DNA of 64,000 nt from Zonotrichia leucophrys gambelii (lineage: Eukaryota; Chordata; Aves; Passeriformes; Passerellidae): positions 34,878,897-34,942,896 of the forward strand of contig NC_088172.1 in assembly GCF_028769735.1 (NCBI RefSeq). The letters are read 5' to 3'. Below, one piece after another: positions 12,427 through 25,312 of this stretch (its first letter is position 1; the number at the start of each line of letters is the position of its first letter). The position numbers were made by a program, and so were the translations under genes. A model generated the notes under the pieces. The model saw only the letters and a list, made by a program, of their open reading frames with translations. It had not been told where the DNA came from and made no database searches.

Positions 12427-13978
12427 GTTTGCTTTTCCTTAATCAGTGTAGATACTAAGCAGTTCCAGTTTGAGCTACCACAGGTACTTTTTGAATGCTG
12501 TAATTTAGATGTGTCGCATCCCCATTCTCTTTCAGGTTTAGACTAAATTTTTTATACGGATTATATTTTTTGATGTCTAGAAAGTTCCCTTCCTGGCTTC
12601 AGACAAACTGAAAAGAAAAAAGGACATTTCTACTCTATTAGTTAAAATTCATCCAGCATACCTAGACCACTCAATTTAGGAAACAGAAAATGTTTAATTT
12701 TTTTCAGCAACGAGTAGCAATCATTTTGTTATTTACTATTTCAGCAATACTTTAGAATAATATCATTCACAAATAATTTTATATGTTGATTTTGTGCTCT
12801 ACTCCAGGACAAAAAGGAATTTCAATATAAGGAATCTTTATATAATATATAAACAAACATCATTATTATATAGTTAAATGTGTATGAATATTTAGGATGT
12901 AAGTTGTTTTCTTGAACAAGGAAAACTTTTTCTAAGATTTTCACAAGTCTCTCATAATATTTGAGAAGATAAATACCACCTAGCAGGGAACACAATGTAT
13001 ACATTCAGGTCATCTCTTACCTTTTCATATAGTTCTACCATCTGTTATAACATGAGGCACTTTTGCAATGATATAATGACATCCATACAGTGAGCTGTTC
13101 CCTTTTAACCACATAATTAGGAAAAGTACCACAACTGACCAATATCATCATATTAACACAGAATCAATGAGTGGGCAGGGTCTATTGAAGCATGAGCCTG
13201 CATTTAGATGTGATTTTGAACACAGATGAGTCAAGATAAGAGAAAAACCTTCCCATATTTTCCTCAGCTATCCCTTATTTCCTCAACAAGACAATCACCC
13301 ATGCAATCTGTTGGAAAGAAACCCTCATGTCTAGCTATCCCTTATTAAAATGTTGTAAGTGAAAACCCAGTGACACTGTGACTAATATCAATGGTGATGG
13401 TTTTTTGTATTGTTTTGACATAAGCATAGTTTAGCAGGCAGGTCTAAAGGAGCAGTTGTTCCCCACACAGGGCAGAGTGATGCTCAGATTGTAACAACTC
13501 CATCCAGCTCAAGTGCAACCTGTGAAACGTGTCTGGCCTTGGCCTGACTGTGTGCTCATTCTCTAGCTGCTGGTAAAACTTCTAAAGAATTATTTAGCTT
13601 CCTTCCAACTAGACAGGTAAGATCCCAGTAGCTGTGGACCCTTGGTAACTGGGAATTAAAATTGCACCCAAGTACGATACAAGTGGTATTTGCACTTCTT
13701 GTGGGCAACTGCCTAAACAGCCCCCAAAAGAAACTACTTTTTACCACCTTCTGCATCTTTTGACTGTGCCCAATCTGCAAGACTTTGAAAAGTAGCTGTT
13801 CTAGAAACTGTATGCTCCTCTGTTTGGATTTTTTCTCTTTTTATTATTGATCTTCTCTTTCAGGTTTCTCTGCATGTTTGTTGGTCTTTTGCTTTATATA
13901 TTCTCTTTGACAGACTGCAGTGCTTTTTTTTCAGTGCATTTATTTAGTTTGTTTTCTTCAGCCTTTCTGTCTGCTCTT

Positions 13979-14000
13979 CATCTCCAGTCTCCTGGAGATG
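13979..14000. repeat. Short perfect hairpin (9-bp arms)
   Basis: CATCTCCAG and its exact reverse complement CTGGAGATG are separated by TCTC. It is short enough to occur by chance in a 64-kb window, and no role is inferred. Confidence 0.8.
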
Positions 14001-17000
14001 CATAAGAGACCGATCACAGGAAAGTTTGACTCAAATTTTCCAACATGCAACAGGTGAGGAGGTTCAAAATCAGGCAAAAGTTACCTTCCCATTGGTATTT
14101 AGAAGAGAAACTGAAGCATTTTAAGCAGACATCTTCAGAAGAAAATCTTCTTAAAGTATCCTCTACATAAATTGATAGATATGACAAGGCAAGGTATGCG
14201 TAATGTTGATAAAATTAAACTGCATTAGGCTCTTCTGCTCAATGAATCCAATTCACAGTCCCTTGATGTGGGCTGACTTTAAAAAACCAAAAATTCTCTT
14301 CACATGTTCTAAACATTCATTACTTCTTAAACCAGGCTCCTCTTTGTAAATCTTTCTTTTCCTGGTGTTTTCTATGCTTTTGTAAAGGTTTCATTAAAAG
14401 AAATAAGCATACACACACTAAAACCCCCAAACCCTTCCATTCATTACCTTATTATAGCATTCAAGCTCTTTGTGGCGCTGTGCCTAGTTTGTATTACCAA
14501 GACTAGGTTTTTGCAAATGAAACTCTTTCAATTAGTGTTTCAGGAAGCAATTAAATTGTCTAAAATATATTAATGAATACATTGAAATCTGGAAGAGTAC
14601 CCTTTTTCTAATACTTCCATTATTAATGCACCATCTGTTTTGTTTTGTTCCCTCACTAGTGTACTGTTTCAGTAACCTCATGTCCACAGAAGACAGTATT
14701 CTCAAAAAGCAAAGCCAAGAAATTTAAGCTGTTAAGCAGTCTTAATTATATAGTATACATTCCAAATAATTTTACAGATACAGTAATCAAGAATGACTTT
14801 TTTCTTTTCTCTTGTTTGAATGTTCTGTGAGGCAAAGTTCTCTGAATAACTACGGGTTTGATCTCTGTTTTCTTGCAACAATAAAGACAATTAAATATTT
14901 GGCTTCAGTATCTGGGGTTATTTCTATAGCAGTCAAAGAAACTAACTTTTGCACAAGGACATGCACAATAATGAGGAGTAGGGGCATTTGAGCTTTCATT
15001 AGAGAAAAAGCTACAGACATCAGATGTATTTTGTGCATTATTTGTGTAGAGTACTTGAAAGAATTTGAGCTAATCGAGGTAGGGCCATGTGTATCACCAT
15101 CTGTAGAGAGCATCCATAAAATATCCTGAGGTGATGACTTAAAAAGACACACGAAAAATATTAATTCATTCAGGCTGCCAGAAGTATTTCGTTCTGTTTT
15201 AATGGTAGGAATCATCTCATTTGACCTCAAACCAAGCTAAAGGATCAGACAGTGTTGAATCTGTTCTAGAAGGCACAGATTGCTCCTTTATACACTGGTG
15301 GCTCTTTTGTGGGATGAAATGAGGTGCAGGGTGAGAAAATGCACTGGATGCCTTTACAGTGAGGGGCAGAGCAGGCATCACCATTTCACTTCAGTATTGA
15401 ACAGGTAATTTCTAAGGACCAGAAGCAAGTTTAATGTTTCCAGTCCCACAGTAGCTAATCCTGAATATGCATTTAGCTGTGGAGATCCTGAGATACATTG
15501 CTTCACCTTTCCTGGTAGTATTAGGAATGCAATTGTTTATGAAACTGGAATTTTGAAAAAACTCCCTCACAACAAATTTTTTATGACCCCTCCCCACAGT
15601 TTCTGCAAAGAACATGAGTCATATCTGTTGTTCAGGATGAAGGCTCTTTCCATTAAAAGATGAGGCCAGTTAATGGTAGAGGGAATGTGGTGGGATTTCT
15701 TTGGAAAGACTTAAACCTGAAAGAGACAAAATCTGAGCAATTTCAGAGGACCAGCATCAGTGTGCATTTCAAACCCAAGCTTTCAGAAAGGCCAGAGGTG
15801 ATGTGCATCCAGAAGGACTGGCAGTGAGAGGCATTATTTCAACAGGCACCTCTGGTTTCTTGGGTTTAATGCCAAGGAGGGAGTTTCTTATAATTTGCTG
15901 GTTTGTCTGCCAGCTGAAAGTCCTCCACCCTTTCCAGGAATAGTCAAAGAAACATGTAGATTATGTGTAAGGAGATAAAAGGAGCCCGTTATCAGCATGG
16001 TGGTATTTTTTTACCATAGATTTGTACTGAAACAGCATAGACAACTACAGAGTACAAACCATAAGTTCTCAGGTCCTGCAAGCTATGCTATTTTTTTACT
16101 GTTTTGTCATTTAAAAATTAGCTTGGGTGCATCCATCTGAGCTGCATTTAGGTCCAAGCCCTCTAAGAAACCTCTGCTCTGTTGATTTGCAAGAGCTTAA
16201 AGAGAAAAAAAAAAATTTGCATTTTTGTTCACTTTAAGGAGGCTTTTTATTACCTGAGAACTGTGAAGAGATCTAGCATAAAGGAGATTTAGTCCTTAAA
16301 TTTTAAACATTATATAAAAATTTAAATTAGTCTCTATTCTTCAAATTGTTGTCATTATGGAAAGGTCAGAGATGATGAATTGTTTGTTGCTGCTGCAGAT
16401 ATAATGCACTGTACAGTTCTATTATTTGCTGTTGAAGAAAACATGATTTATTGTATAGTGTCAGAAAATATTTGCTCCAGGCCTGCAGTATATGAAATAT
16501 ATAGTCTGTTTTCAGCCATGTTGCTTAAGGGAACTACTGTACAATCCTCTGAGGCTAAAAAGGAGATCTTTCTAGTAGCCTAAATGATTATTTACTGATT
16601 TAGCAGGAACACTACGTCTTCAAAATAGTTTTCACAGCTACACATCAAATGGTCTAATTAATGGGAAAAAAGCAATAAACAAAACATGCAATAAGTGGCA
16701 TTTCAAAAACTACTGACCTTTGCAGTTGTTTGAGGGGACATTCTGTTGCTGCAAACACAGCCACATGATGGGAGCCAGTCAGAAAGGCAACAAAAATCCG
16801 TTTAATCATAGATAGTAAAAAGATTAAACACTAACCGTGTTAAACCTGTATTTAAAAAAAATCTATGCAGAAATAATTTCTTTATCTTAGTTTTGCTTTT
16901 ATCTATTTTTCCTTTCCCAAATCAGAACAAAAATGCAGAAATTAAAAAAAAAACCTAAATTGTAAACTTTACTTTGATTGAAATTGTTTACTTAGTTCTA

Positions 17001-20000
17001 ATAACTTTTAAAGTGCTGCATTTACCTCAAAGTGAAAATCCAGAAGGTGAATTGAAATCACAAACTTGGAGATTTTGAAAGAATGTTGAAGGTTTTTTAA
17101 AGAAATTAAGTCTAACCACTTTTCTGCAAATGTACTCAGTTCCAGAAAATCAGCCCTTTCTTACAAATAAAGGTTGTCAAAAATTGTCCAACCTGCGTCA
17201 GTTGTTTTCTGATCTGTAATACCATAATTTCATTTCAAATCATCAGTATTTCAGCAATGAACATATTGAAAAATAGTGTCTTAGTCCAGTCTATGTCACA
17301 ATACCTATTTTGAGCAACAGGACACAGAGCCATTTTAAAAATGGACAATTTTTCAGGAGGGTCTTTGAAACAGGTTTCAAATCTTCAGTCTCTACTGCTA
17401 AATTCACCTTCATATAAGAAAAACAAAACCAGAGTTATCGTTACCTCAAGGCACTTATTTTCAAAGAGTATCTGGTGCATTATATCTGCTCAAAAGGAGA
17501 GCGTCAAAGAGTGTGGGGGAGACAGTGTGAAAAGAAATGTAGGAACACAAGGAGCTGGGAAAGCTGGCATGTGCATGAACACACACCAAGAAAGGCAAAG
17601 AGACATCTTTCCTAGGGTGTCTTTTGAGAATTATGACATCAAATTCTAAAGAACTTTACAAAAATGTGGCAAATTCATCTCAGCTGGTAGCTCTGTTAAT
17701 GTCAGTGGAGTTAGAGTGGGAATGAATTTGTTCCAATGAGAGCATCACAAGGAGTACACTACTGTTAGACTGTTACATTGGTTATTAACTCGCTTTCCTT
17801 TCAGTGCTAAAGAGTATAGATGGAGCTTCGTGGATCTATTTTTAAACTATGTAAAGTATTTGCTGCACAGATCAAAGAAATATGAAATCAAACTTACCAT
17901 GGCACAGACTGGTGGAAAAATGGGCTAGACTGAAAGAAATGTCTTTGAAATATTCTATGGACCCAGCATGAAGCCTGGTTAAAGTTGCATAGCTTTCCAT
18001 TTGAAAGGTCACGTTCAGAATTGGCTTATAACTTTGTGAAAGGGTTACTTTTCAAGTGAAATTGTTCATAGTTATTCTCAGTCAGACACTTTTTTTAAGA
18101 TAATGAGCAAAAAAGGGGAAGTGATTTTTAAATTTTACTTTTGATTAATTGCCTTCAGTGCATACGAGAGCAGAGATTGAGCAGCTGGTGTGTATCAGTA
18201 TCAAGAAGGTGAATAATGTGGTTCAAGCAGATGAGAAACCTGTCTCCCTGAGTGCAGAGAATGACTTGGGAAGCTCTAAATGGATTAGGGACTAAATACT
18301 GGGACTGAAGAAGGGAAGAATGATGACTAAACCAGTGAAGTTCTTTCTAAATTTTGGGGGTTTCCCCCTCCCCCCAAATGCTCTTGGCATCCCATTTTCA
18401 GTGTTTCTACAGTGGATTTTCACTCTTGGAGATATCTGAGCAATAGTCTGTGGTGTACAGTGAGCAGAAAAAGTGGTCCCAGGCTAAACAGGGCAAAACA
18501 AGGCCCATTTTTGCTCTGTCTGCCCTCAAGATCAGACTTGCATAAAATAACCTCTTATGTCTATGTGCAGAGAAAAGACACCTTGCTCTTGCTTGGGTAG
18601 TTCTGTTTCTGATATGTCAGTGGTAAATTCTGGGCACAGTCCTGGCTAAGAGCGCTGACCTGATACATGGGTTAAAAACCTGCCCCACATCTGCCTCCCC
18701 TGAAGATTGGGTGGGTTTCCAAAGGGAGCTCTAGATCAGGCATGTGGTGGAAAACACACAGCTAGTGAGGCTCACACAGCCTGTGCCAGATTCTGAGGTG
18801 CAATTCATGCAGGGGTGCATTTATCTAGAAGTGAATTTAGGGGAAGGACCTTCTCCCCTAGGTCCACGAAGATTATCTGATGGACAGCCAGTTATCTGAT
18901 TATCTAGGAGACAGCTGAGGCTGTCCTAGGGACAGTCAGGATCTCAGCAGTGATTTGTGTACTGACATGATGGAGGTACTTTGTCATCAGCTTTAGCACA
19001 AACGAAGGAGAATGGTGTTGTATCAGATCCTGTCCTGCCCTTCCATCATCCCAGAGGTTTGTCCTTCTTTCCTCTATGAGCTCCTCCCTCGCTAACCCTG
19101 GAGACACAGCATGCACCTTTGCTGTTCCCACAGTTCCGTCTCATTCCTCTTGCTGCTCCTGCAACAGCTGGAAACACCACTTGCTTGTGTCCTGGCAGAG
19201 GAGCAGAAGATTGTCTCCATGGGTTAGACAGATGCCTCTTCCATGGCTTTGCTTTGGATGAACCATTCTGTTCACCTACCAGTGCAGACACAATCTTAGC
19301 CTCAGTTCTCTCCTTCCTCTCCTATTTAGCTCTGTCCTGAATTAGCTGAAAAAGGGCCCTGATTTCTGCTCCATCCATCTGAGAGGAGAGACAATCCTCC
19401 ATAGGTGCCTCCTCAGTATTGCCCATTTCTGGCACCTGGCCCCCCTCCTTGCTGTAGCCTTTTTGTGTGCATTAAGATGCAGCAGTAAACAAAGAATAAG
19501 CTTTGTCTGCTCAAACACGCTAATGACCAACCAGTCAATACCACCCTATTAATTTATTAGAAACTGAGAAAATGCCTGTTACCTTTTGAGACCTGACTAC
19601 TGCAGGTGGTGGGTTTGTTTGTTTAGTGTATAAGAAGGTATTGATCAGAATATTTAGCCAAAAGTTAGAATGCTTATTGTGATGTGTTGCTGAGATGTGT
19701 GGTTTTACTGGGCTAATCTAAAGCAAAAATTATTAAAGTCAGGTCAATAATATAGATTACTCCCTTCTTTAACATCTTGCTCAAAGAAATACAAATGAAT
19801 TTATTTATAACCATTTGTAATATAGATTTCTGCATCCATCTCCAATCTACTAATATTTATTCTTGTGAGAGTTCAGCTGGTAGTTTTTTCTTTATCATAT
19901 TTACTGTCATTAAAATTGTGGAATAATTTTGATTCATAATTTTGTGTGCATATCCTGTGAAATAGCTTAATAAACTCAGTGTTTAAGGCTCTTAAAAAGC

Positions 20001-23000
20001 TTTGAAAAACATTTAGAAGGAAGATATATTATGGGTTTTTGACTAACTAGGCTTGTGAAATATATTTTCATATTTACCATCAATATTCCCCCTTTCACTA
20101 TATATCAAAAATGGATTTCCTCCCCTATAGATTTCCAGTTTCCTATGCAAACATGTTTATCTGCATTGGACCTTCACACTTGGTAAATCATACCCTACTT
20201 GTACACTGTGTTTTGTTTGTGACTATGAGCAGGAGCCCTGTGCTTCCTTTCTCCAAGTGAAATAATTTGTACTTTGGCAATTTTATTGACTTCAACGTAT
20301 ACAATTTTTGTTCAAATAAGCCTATGGCAACTTGCATTTATATTACTGCTCCGTTATAAAGCACTCCAAATACATCATAAAAACTTTGAAGGTACAGAAA
20401 TGAAAGATCATTTGCAAGGAGAACATATACAAAAGGTCACATTTGATACTTAGATAGGATTGATGCTTCCCTGCATTCCAGCTGCTCCTCTTCTGAGCCA
20501 TGGAGCTGTATTGATAAGACACACCTATCTTTCTTGATGGTAAAAATGTCCTGCTTTCTAGAATCAGTCAAGTACTACAAAAACCAGTGGGGTCTCCCCA
20601 GAGGCATGTCCTCATGTCTAGTTGTTCATATTTGTGTTTTTCAGCTGTCTCACACAAGCATAGCATCCACATGCAGGCACATTCATCACTTCAGCGTTAG
20701 GAGGCTTATCACTTGCTGTCATAAGGTGATCCACTGACAGATGCTCTGGCATTTTCATCACCCTCAATACTGTTTTCATTATATCTTGTATAGGTTCTCT
20801 GAAGGGAGATGACAAGCACATGTGGAGACAAATTCTTTGAAACACCAAGTAAATCCCAGTCTTTCTTTTCAAGGACTATTGAATATTTCTAGTTTATTTG
20901 AAAATGGGTTGTGCTTTCTGAAGAATTTGATTTTATTTTGGGAGGGGGTAGATTGTAGTGGTGGCGAAGGTTCTTATCCATATGTATAAAGGAATTATGG
21001 TCTTTAAAATTCCAGAGAACTTTAATTCATCACACTATGTTTATTTAAAACTTACCAATCTCAAGGCACTCTTAAACATAAGCAATTATTTCACACATGC
21101 ATCCATTTTTTCATGTAATTAAAAAACATTACAGAAAGCTGAAGGATGATATGTCCAAGGTCCTACCAAAAGCTGGAAACTCTCTTTCAGTAGACCAATT
21201 GTACTTCATATGATATTGCTAAAAATGTATCCCTTTTTTTCCTCAGAGCACTGACAGCCAGTCTGGAGTGGTTTGAAGGGGCAAACTCTGCAAAATAATA
21301 ACGTTGTATTAGAAAGGCTACTCCAGCCAATCTTCTTTGTAATAACCTTTCTTGTTCAAAACTATCTGAAGAAAAAAATACTTGTACAGTTATTTGACTA
21401 TTTTTTTTTTGTAGCTTGAACTATTTGCAGTATCTCTGTTATTTTCCCCTTCTGAAAGGAGGCCATAGAAAAGCATATTTATTGTACTTTCTGTCCTAAG
21501 TTAACCACAGGTCTTGAGGTTTAATATCTCAGCACTTCACAAGTCTCATGTTTACAACATCTGCGAGGTAGTGAAGCTGTAGAGGACATTGTATGATTTT
21601 TTTCAAGTCTGAGAGAGTTTAGCAATTCCTTGAAATTCTACAGCATACATTCTAATGCAAACAAATCCTTCCATCATGTACAAGAGCAACATCAATTATC
21701 TGTATGGAAATAATCACTGAAAATCATAATCTAACATATTATGCATATGCTTCTGTAGGAGTGAATCTGGTACCATAAGCATCCCACATCCTCTGTGGTG
21801 TTGAAAGGGAGATTTTAATGCTCACGCATTGCCCTCACCCGTGAGTGCAAGGATGTTTGCTGAACACAATGTTCTTCAGGCAGCATAGGACAGCAATGTC
21901 AACACCTGTGTGCCAAGCCAGTGTATGAGAAAGTGCAGAAAGAACAATGTTCACAAGCTGTGAACAGGAAAGCAGCTATTTGGGTGGAGGTGTAAACCAT
22001 GTCTTTTCTAATTAGGTCAGAGTCAAAGGCTTTGCAGAGGCCCCAAGACTGCTTTATCACTTGTAGCTGGTCACTGATATTGTGTAAGGGATGCATGACA
22101 GTGTATTTAGTTCAGGCTGGAGTATATGAAAAGAGTTTCTGCAGAGGAGCCTTTTTGTGGATATTGTTTCAAACTTTGAAGATGGAAAAAATAAGGTCCT
22201 GGGATAAGAGCTTAAAAGAATTCTTTGTCTTTTTTCTATTTAAAAAACTGGATATTTTAACATATGTTGTGTATATACAAAGGTATTTTTTATCTAATTT
22301 TTTGGGTAGAGAAGGGTTGTTTGCTTTCACCTGGATTTTGGCTTTATGGTTTTTTCATACTGTTGCTGTTCATTATTTTGAAGAATGGTGGAAAGAAACA
22401 CTTTCAGACAATTCATGGAGACATAACCAAGGTTTATGTATGTTCCTCCCCCATTTCTTTTCTCAAAGACTCTACAGGATAGGCAAAAACCCAGCTTCTG
22501 AAATTTAGATTTATCACCAAGATGCCTGATCAATATATCCTTGATCTCAGTAGGAGTCTCCCACCGGGAGTTGAACTAGGTGCAGATTTATTTAGAACAA
22601 AGCAGCCAGCATGTGGCTGCTCCCAGATGACTTTCCGAGCACTGCACATTTGTGGGCATTAGCTTATGGGCTCCCTGGTTCAACAGATCCCTTTCCCCAT
22701 TGTTATTTCAATGCATCAAGGCATAAGATCAAGGCAGTTCACGTATGTCAGATTATACATTCTCTTTTCATTGTATTGTCTTGTTTTCCTAGTATCTTTT
22801 CTGAGCAAGTTGCATTTGCTCATTTGTTTGGCCTTACGTAGGTTTGTTCTCACATTTGAATTGACCCAGCAACACACACCTATTGAAAAGACTGTTTTGT
22901 GAGTAAGAATGTTGACCTGGATAAAACCCACCAAATATTCCAGGTAAATTTTTCCCTTTTTAATTATAGCCTCTAGGGTAAACCTGTAAGGTGTATATAA

Positions 23001-24203
23001 ATTTTTTATGCTCACAACAATGAGAAGCTTGTTCAATAATTCTATTAGTACTGTTGCTCTATTGTACTTAGGAAAAAAAAAATGCAGATTCTAGTCTTTA
23101 GCATAACCAAATTATACAAGTCTAGTGAGCAGTGATATAAATAACAGCACTGATGTCTTCAAGCATCAACTGATGTCTGCTAGACTTGACAGGTTCTAGT
23201 AATTGGGGAACCTGTGATTGACTTAGCAATGCCTGTGCTGCTGCATATTGCTGTAGAATGAAGCTTTATCTGTGTCTGTGGAGAGGGATAGGAGAGTCTA
23301 ACAAAAAAGATCAGAAATTATTTTCATTTATTAATCTCAAATGTCAGAACCACAGAGACTTTAATCATTGCTCCTTTTAAGGTTCATTTATTATTACTGA
23401 TTTTGCTTTCCATATTTTCCAAAATTTTAAATGAAATAAAAAAAGATAATTCATTTTTTACTGATAGTTTCTTCTCTGCCCATTGTTCAATAACTGATGA
23501 GTACTGTTGGAGATGTAGTGCTCTATGGGACCTGAAAAGTTTACACAGCACATGGATAACTGCTACAATGCTTTTGCATCCCTAGAGAACTTTTTCTGTA
23601 AACCCTTAGAATTGCTATACAGCCATGGTTCAGAGTGTTTGTCACAAAGCAGCATTTAAAGGACTCATTTGACTTTATAATGTCTAATTTGTGCATGTTT
23701 TTATTAGAAGAAGAGGGTTTGAAATGAGCACAAGGGCAAAATAAGACATAAATTAGGACAGTGACTACTCATAATACTCCGAAATTCCCCTTACTCTTCC
23801 ATATTTTTCTGACACATCATCTCTCCCAGATGTGGTGAGAGTGAAGCAGCAGCTATGTGTGTCAGCAACAGTGTCTTAAAATCCTGTTAAATGTTCTGAA
23901 ATAGGAAAGTCTTTGTGTTTATAACTGGCAGAGAAGGGGAGGAGAGCTGTGTGACCCCCTTCTGCCTGCTGCTCCTCTGACACTAATTTCAGTCTGCTGA
24001 CTGATGGGCAAGTGGCAAACCTGTTAGCAAGAGCTCTTTAGCTGTGGGATCTGAGTCAAGGTTGTTTAATAGTGGTGAGCTCTAAAAATGTACTTTGACC
24101 TTCTGGGAGGGTTCACCTTGAATAGTCATTTCAGTCCTTTATATTTATTGGTGGAGCTTTTCAGAAACAGATTACACACAAATATATTGGGAATGGTAAA
24201 TAA

Positions 24204-25312
24204 TGGAATCAAAGAATGAGAACAATTTTGGTTGGAAAGGATGGTCATCTAGTTCCACTCCTTTGCCATGAGTATGAACAGCTTCAACGTGATCAGGTTG
24301 CTCAAATTCTCCTCTCAAGGCTGAACAGCCACAATTCTCTCAGCCCATCTTCTGAGGAGAGATACTCTGGCCCTATGATCATCTTCACGGTCTCCTTTGA
24401 ATTCTGTCCAACAGATCTACTTCTTTCTTAGGTTGTGGGCTCCAGAGCTGGATGCAACACTGCAGATGAGGTCTCATGAGAGCAGAGCAGAGGGGCAGAA
24501 TCCCTTCCCTTAATCTGTTGACCACACAGCTTTTGATGCAGCCCAGGATACAGCTGGCTTTCTGGGCTGCAAGTGGACATTGCCATGCCATGCTGACCAT
24601 CTACACCCAAATCCTTCTCCTCAGGGCTGCTTTCAATCCATTCACTGCCCAGACTAGTTTTGTGCCTGGGATCCCCCTGATCCAGATGCAGGATCTTTTT
24701 CTTGGCCTTGCTGAACTTCATGAGGTTCCCACAGTCCCACCTCTCAGTTCTGTCCAGGCCTCTCAGGATGGCATCCCTTCCCTCCAGCATGTCACCTGCT
24801 CAGTGTCACCAGCAAACCTGCTGAGGGTACCTCAATTCCTCTCTCCATGTCCCTGACAAGGATGTTGAACAGCACCAGTCCCAGTGCAGACCCCAGGGGA
24901 TGACACTCCTCACTGGCCCCCACCTGGACATTGAGCCATTGACCACAACTCTTTAGGTGCCACCATCCAGCTAATTCTTCATTCACCATGAGGTTCATCT
25001 GTCAAATCCAACTTTCTTCAGTTTAGAGACAAGGATCTTGTGTGGGATAGTATCAAATGCTTTGCACATGTTCAGGTACATGGTATCAAGTCCTTCACTT
25101 ACCCATCGGTGCTGTGATCCCCTCACAAAAGGCCACCGTATTAGTCAGGCATGACTTGTCCTCAGTGAGGCCTTGTTGGCTGCCATCAGTCACTGCCTTA
25201 TTTCACATATGCCTCAGCAAGGTTTCCAGGAGAATGTGTTCCATGATCCTGCTCCACAATCTTGCTGGGTGTGGAGGTGAGATTGTCTAGCCTGTATTTT
25301 CAGGGTTCGCTC
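24204..25312 (-). mobile_element. CR1 LINE, 5'-truncated and inactivated (ORF2 C-terminal part plus 3' UTR)
   Basis: Read on the minus strand, this is the 3' part of a CR1 non-LTR retrotransposon. Successive frames give the reverse-transcriptase segment GSALGLVLFNILVRDMERGI (24792-24998 frame). They then give LEGRDAILRGLDRTERWDCG, NLMKFSKAKKKILHL and WIESSPEEKDLGV (24428-24790), and AAQKASCILGCIKSCVVNR followed by LMRPHLQCCIQLWSPQ (24385-24600). All of these match the usual order of CR1 ORF2. The copy is dead: it shifts frame several times, and the catalytic FADD motif reads FAGD (24805-24816). The segment that normally follows SLEKRR, up to the end of ORF2, is missing near 24303-24318; against the usual CR1 C-terminus this is roughly 80 codons. 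The 3' tail ends at about 24204 with an ATTC...GATTCCATTA-like terminus. Truncation at the 5' side is typical of CR1 insertion. The family call is secure; the subfamily is not. Confidence 0.93.
24805..24816 (-). other. Mutated reverse-transcriptase active site in the CR1 copy (FAGD)
   Basis: In the minus-strand frame GTLSRFAGDTE, the two adjacent aspartates of the CR1 FADD box are reduced to one. GAT to GGT at the first aspartate would account for it. These aspartates coordinate the catalytic metal ions in reverse transcriptases, so this copy could not encode an active enzyme even without its frameshifts. Confidence 0.8.

Larger units (their letters stand above)
10401..24203. other. Unassigned non-coding DNA with minor simple repeats
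   Basis: I see no gene, RNA gene or confident transposon over this 13.8 kb. Open frames are short and lack family signatures; the longest, at 21999-22508 on + (169 codons), has no recognisable domain and an AT-rich low-complexity composition. The span contains the AAAC-rich tract at 11674-11731, a T run at 12415-12426, and a small hairpin at 13979-14000. About 18840-19340 is somewhat richer in G and C than its surroundings, without an identifiable cause. Confidence 0.6.

Noticed and set aside
18355..18379. GGGGG-TTT-CCCCC hairpin-like stretch
   Set aside because: The stem is very short and arises from adjacent homopolymer runs. No terminator or other function is expected in this context.
21999..22508. 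169-codon open frame on the + strand
   Set aside because: It is among the longest frames, but it shows no domain, no family resemblance and no splice-site context I can defend. Overlapping frames on both strands are equally open, as expected in AT-rich non-coding DNA.
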